A DNA stretch of 7,489 bases from Candidatus Eiseniibacteriota bacterium (GTDB lineage Bacteria; Arandabacterota; Arandabacteria; Arandabacterales; Arandabacteraceae), in NCBI GenBank assembly GCA_030622265.1, contig JAUXGG010000068.1:1-7489 (forward strand), read 5' to 3'. A program made the position numbers and the translations under genes. This document shows positions 6,726 through 7,489 of this stretch, piece by piece. The notes under the pieces were generated by a model. That model saw nothing but the letters and a program-made list of their open reading frames with translations, searched no databases and was not told the origin of the DNA. Position 1 is the first letter of the stretch; each line of letters begins with the position of its first letter.

Positions 6726-7489
6726 ATGAAGCTTATGAGGGTGATCACGACGCTGGTCTGCCTGATCGCTGTTGCGGTCCCGGCGTTTGGAATGATGGAC
6801 AAGGTTGGTACTGCAGGCGCCCTCTTCCTTAAGATCGGCATGGACCCCAGACGAGTGGCGATGGGAGAGGCAAGCGGGGCGGTCGTGGGTGACGCGGCAT
6901 CCGTATTCTGCAATCCGGCTGGTCTGGCAGCCCTGGAGAGCAGGGAGGTCTTCGTAAGCGATACCGAGTGGATTGCGGACATAAGGCTCATAGGCGGAGT
7001 CTATGCCTTCCCGCTCAAGAGCCGGGGCGTCATTGCCCTGAGCGCGGTTACCGTTGACTATGGGACGATGCCGCTGGTCCGGGAAATGGAAGCCGATATG
7101 GTGGTTGAGGACTTTACGCCCCGCGACCTGGCACTGGGCATCTCATACGCCACCAAGTGGACCGATCGGCTCCTGATCGGCGGTTCGTTTAAGTATCTCG
7201 ACCAGAGCATCTCGGATCTCAACTCGCGCGGCGTCGCCTTCGATTTCGGGACGGTCTATTACACGGGTTTCAAGACCTTGAGGCTCGCGATGGCGACCAA
7301 TAACTTCGGTCCCGACATGCGCTTCGACGGGGGCTATACCCACAGCTACTACATAGGCACGGCCTATGTGGAGCAGGATAAAATCTACGGCACATATGAT
7401 CTCCCGCTCAACTTCAGGATCGGGATGGCGTACGATTTCTATCCCGGGGATAACAGCCGGCTCACGGCGGCCTTCGATGCGACGCACCC
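6726..7489 (+). CDS. PorV/UPF0164-family outer-membrane beta-barrel protein, 3'-truncated by the window edge
   Basis: The frame is open from the ATG at 6726 to the window end, giving 254 residues with no stop. The signal peptide is residues 1-22 (PAFG cleavage). The mature N-terminus has the hallmark of the PorV/UPF0164 family: AGALFLKIGMDPRRVAMGEAS (residues 30-50), then GDAASVFCNPAGLA (55-68). The rest is a run of amphipathic strands with alternating aromatic residues (VYAFPLK, SYYIGTAYVEQ, NFRIGMAYDFYPGD), as in FadL-like barrels. In Bacteroidetes, PorV (LptO) is an outer-membrane T9SS component that carries cargo bearing C-terminal sorting domains to the sortase; candidate phyla often have many paralogues with unproven roles. 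Its position right after a gene for a sorting-domain protein fits a cargo/shuttle pair. Cys62 replaces the Trp commonly seen before NPAG. Family call is strong; dedicated T9SS function is inferred. Confidence 0.82.
   Translation, partial: MKLMRVITTLVCLIAVAVPAFGMMDKVGTAGALFLKIGMDPRRVAMGEASGAVVGDAASVFCNPAGLAALESREVFVSDTEWIADIRLIGGVYAFPLKSRGVIALSAVTVDYGTMPLVREMEADMVVEDFTPRDLALGISYATKWTDRLLIGGSFKYLDQSISDLNSRGVAFDFGTVYYTGFKTLRLAMATNNFGPDMRFDGGYTHSYYIGTAYVEQDKIYGTYDLPLNFRIGMAYDFYPGDNSRLTAAFDATH

Noticed and set aside
7143..7487. Minus-strand open frame at the right edge
   Set aside because: It is antisense to the PorV-like gene, whose signal peptide, family motif and strand pattern account for the region.

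Overview
The window reads as chromosomal DNA, roughly 60% G+C by eye, from a Gram-negative bacterium. All five genes lie on the + strand. Three encode surface proteins that typically occur together in the FCB superphylum and related uncultured candidate phyla (Zixibacteria-, Eisenbacteria-, KSB1- or WOR-3-like lineages): a TonB-dependent receptor with an N-terminal carboxypeptidase-regulatory-like domain, an exported protein with a FlgD-like/type IX secretion (T9SS) sorting domain, and a PorV/UPF0164-family outer-membrane protein. The phylum call is inference from protein style; there is no rRNA or other marker gene here.

Region 1 (1-2016) is a metabolic pair. A DUF1611 protein (DgcN-type, D-glutamate N-acetyltransferase family) has lost its first few residues to the window edge. 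It is followed by an enolase-superfamily racemase/epimerase (DgcA / L-Ala-D/L-Glu epimerase family) with a complete set of catalytic residues. The two genes overlap by the stop/start CTGA with an AGGAGG just upstream, so the second gene probably starts on a rare CTG. The pairing matches the D-glutamate catabolic route D-Glu -> N-acetyl-D-Glu -> N-acetyl-L-Glu, although the epimerase keeps the DxD motif of dipeptide epimerases, which leaves murein-dipeptide use open.

Region 2 (2017-2184) is a 168-base gap with only weak hairpins and a weak -10-like hexamer. It probably separates two transcription units.

Region 3 (2185-7489) is a tightly spaced probable operon with gaps of 15 and 26 bases and good ribosome binding sites: the TonB-dependent receptor, then the exported FN3/sorting-domain protein, then the PorV-like protein, which runs off the right edge. 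The likely arrangement is an outer-membrane transporter, a secreted or surface-anchored partner and an outer-membrane barrel linked to T9SS export. The substrate cannot be read from sequence. The most distinctive item is a seven-cysteine cluster with mirror-symmetric spacing in the exported protein. I see no mobile elements, CRISPR arrays, tRNAs or rRNAs.
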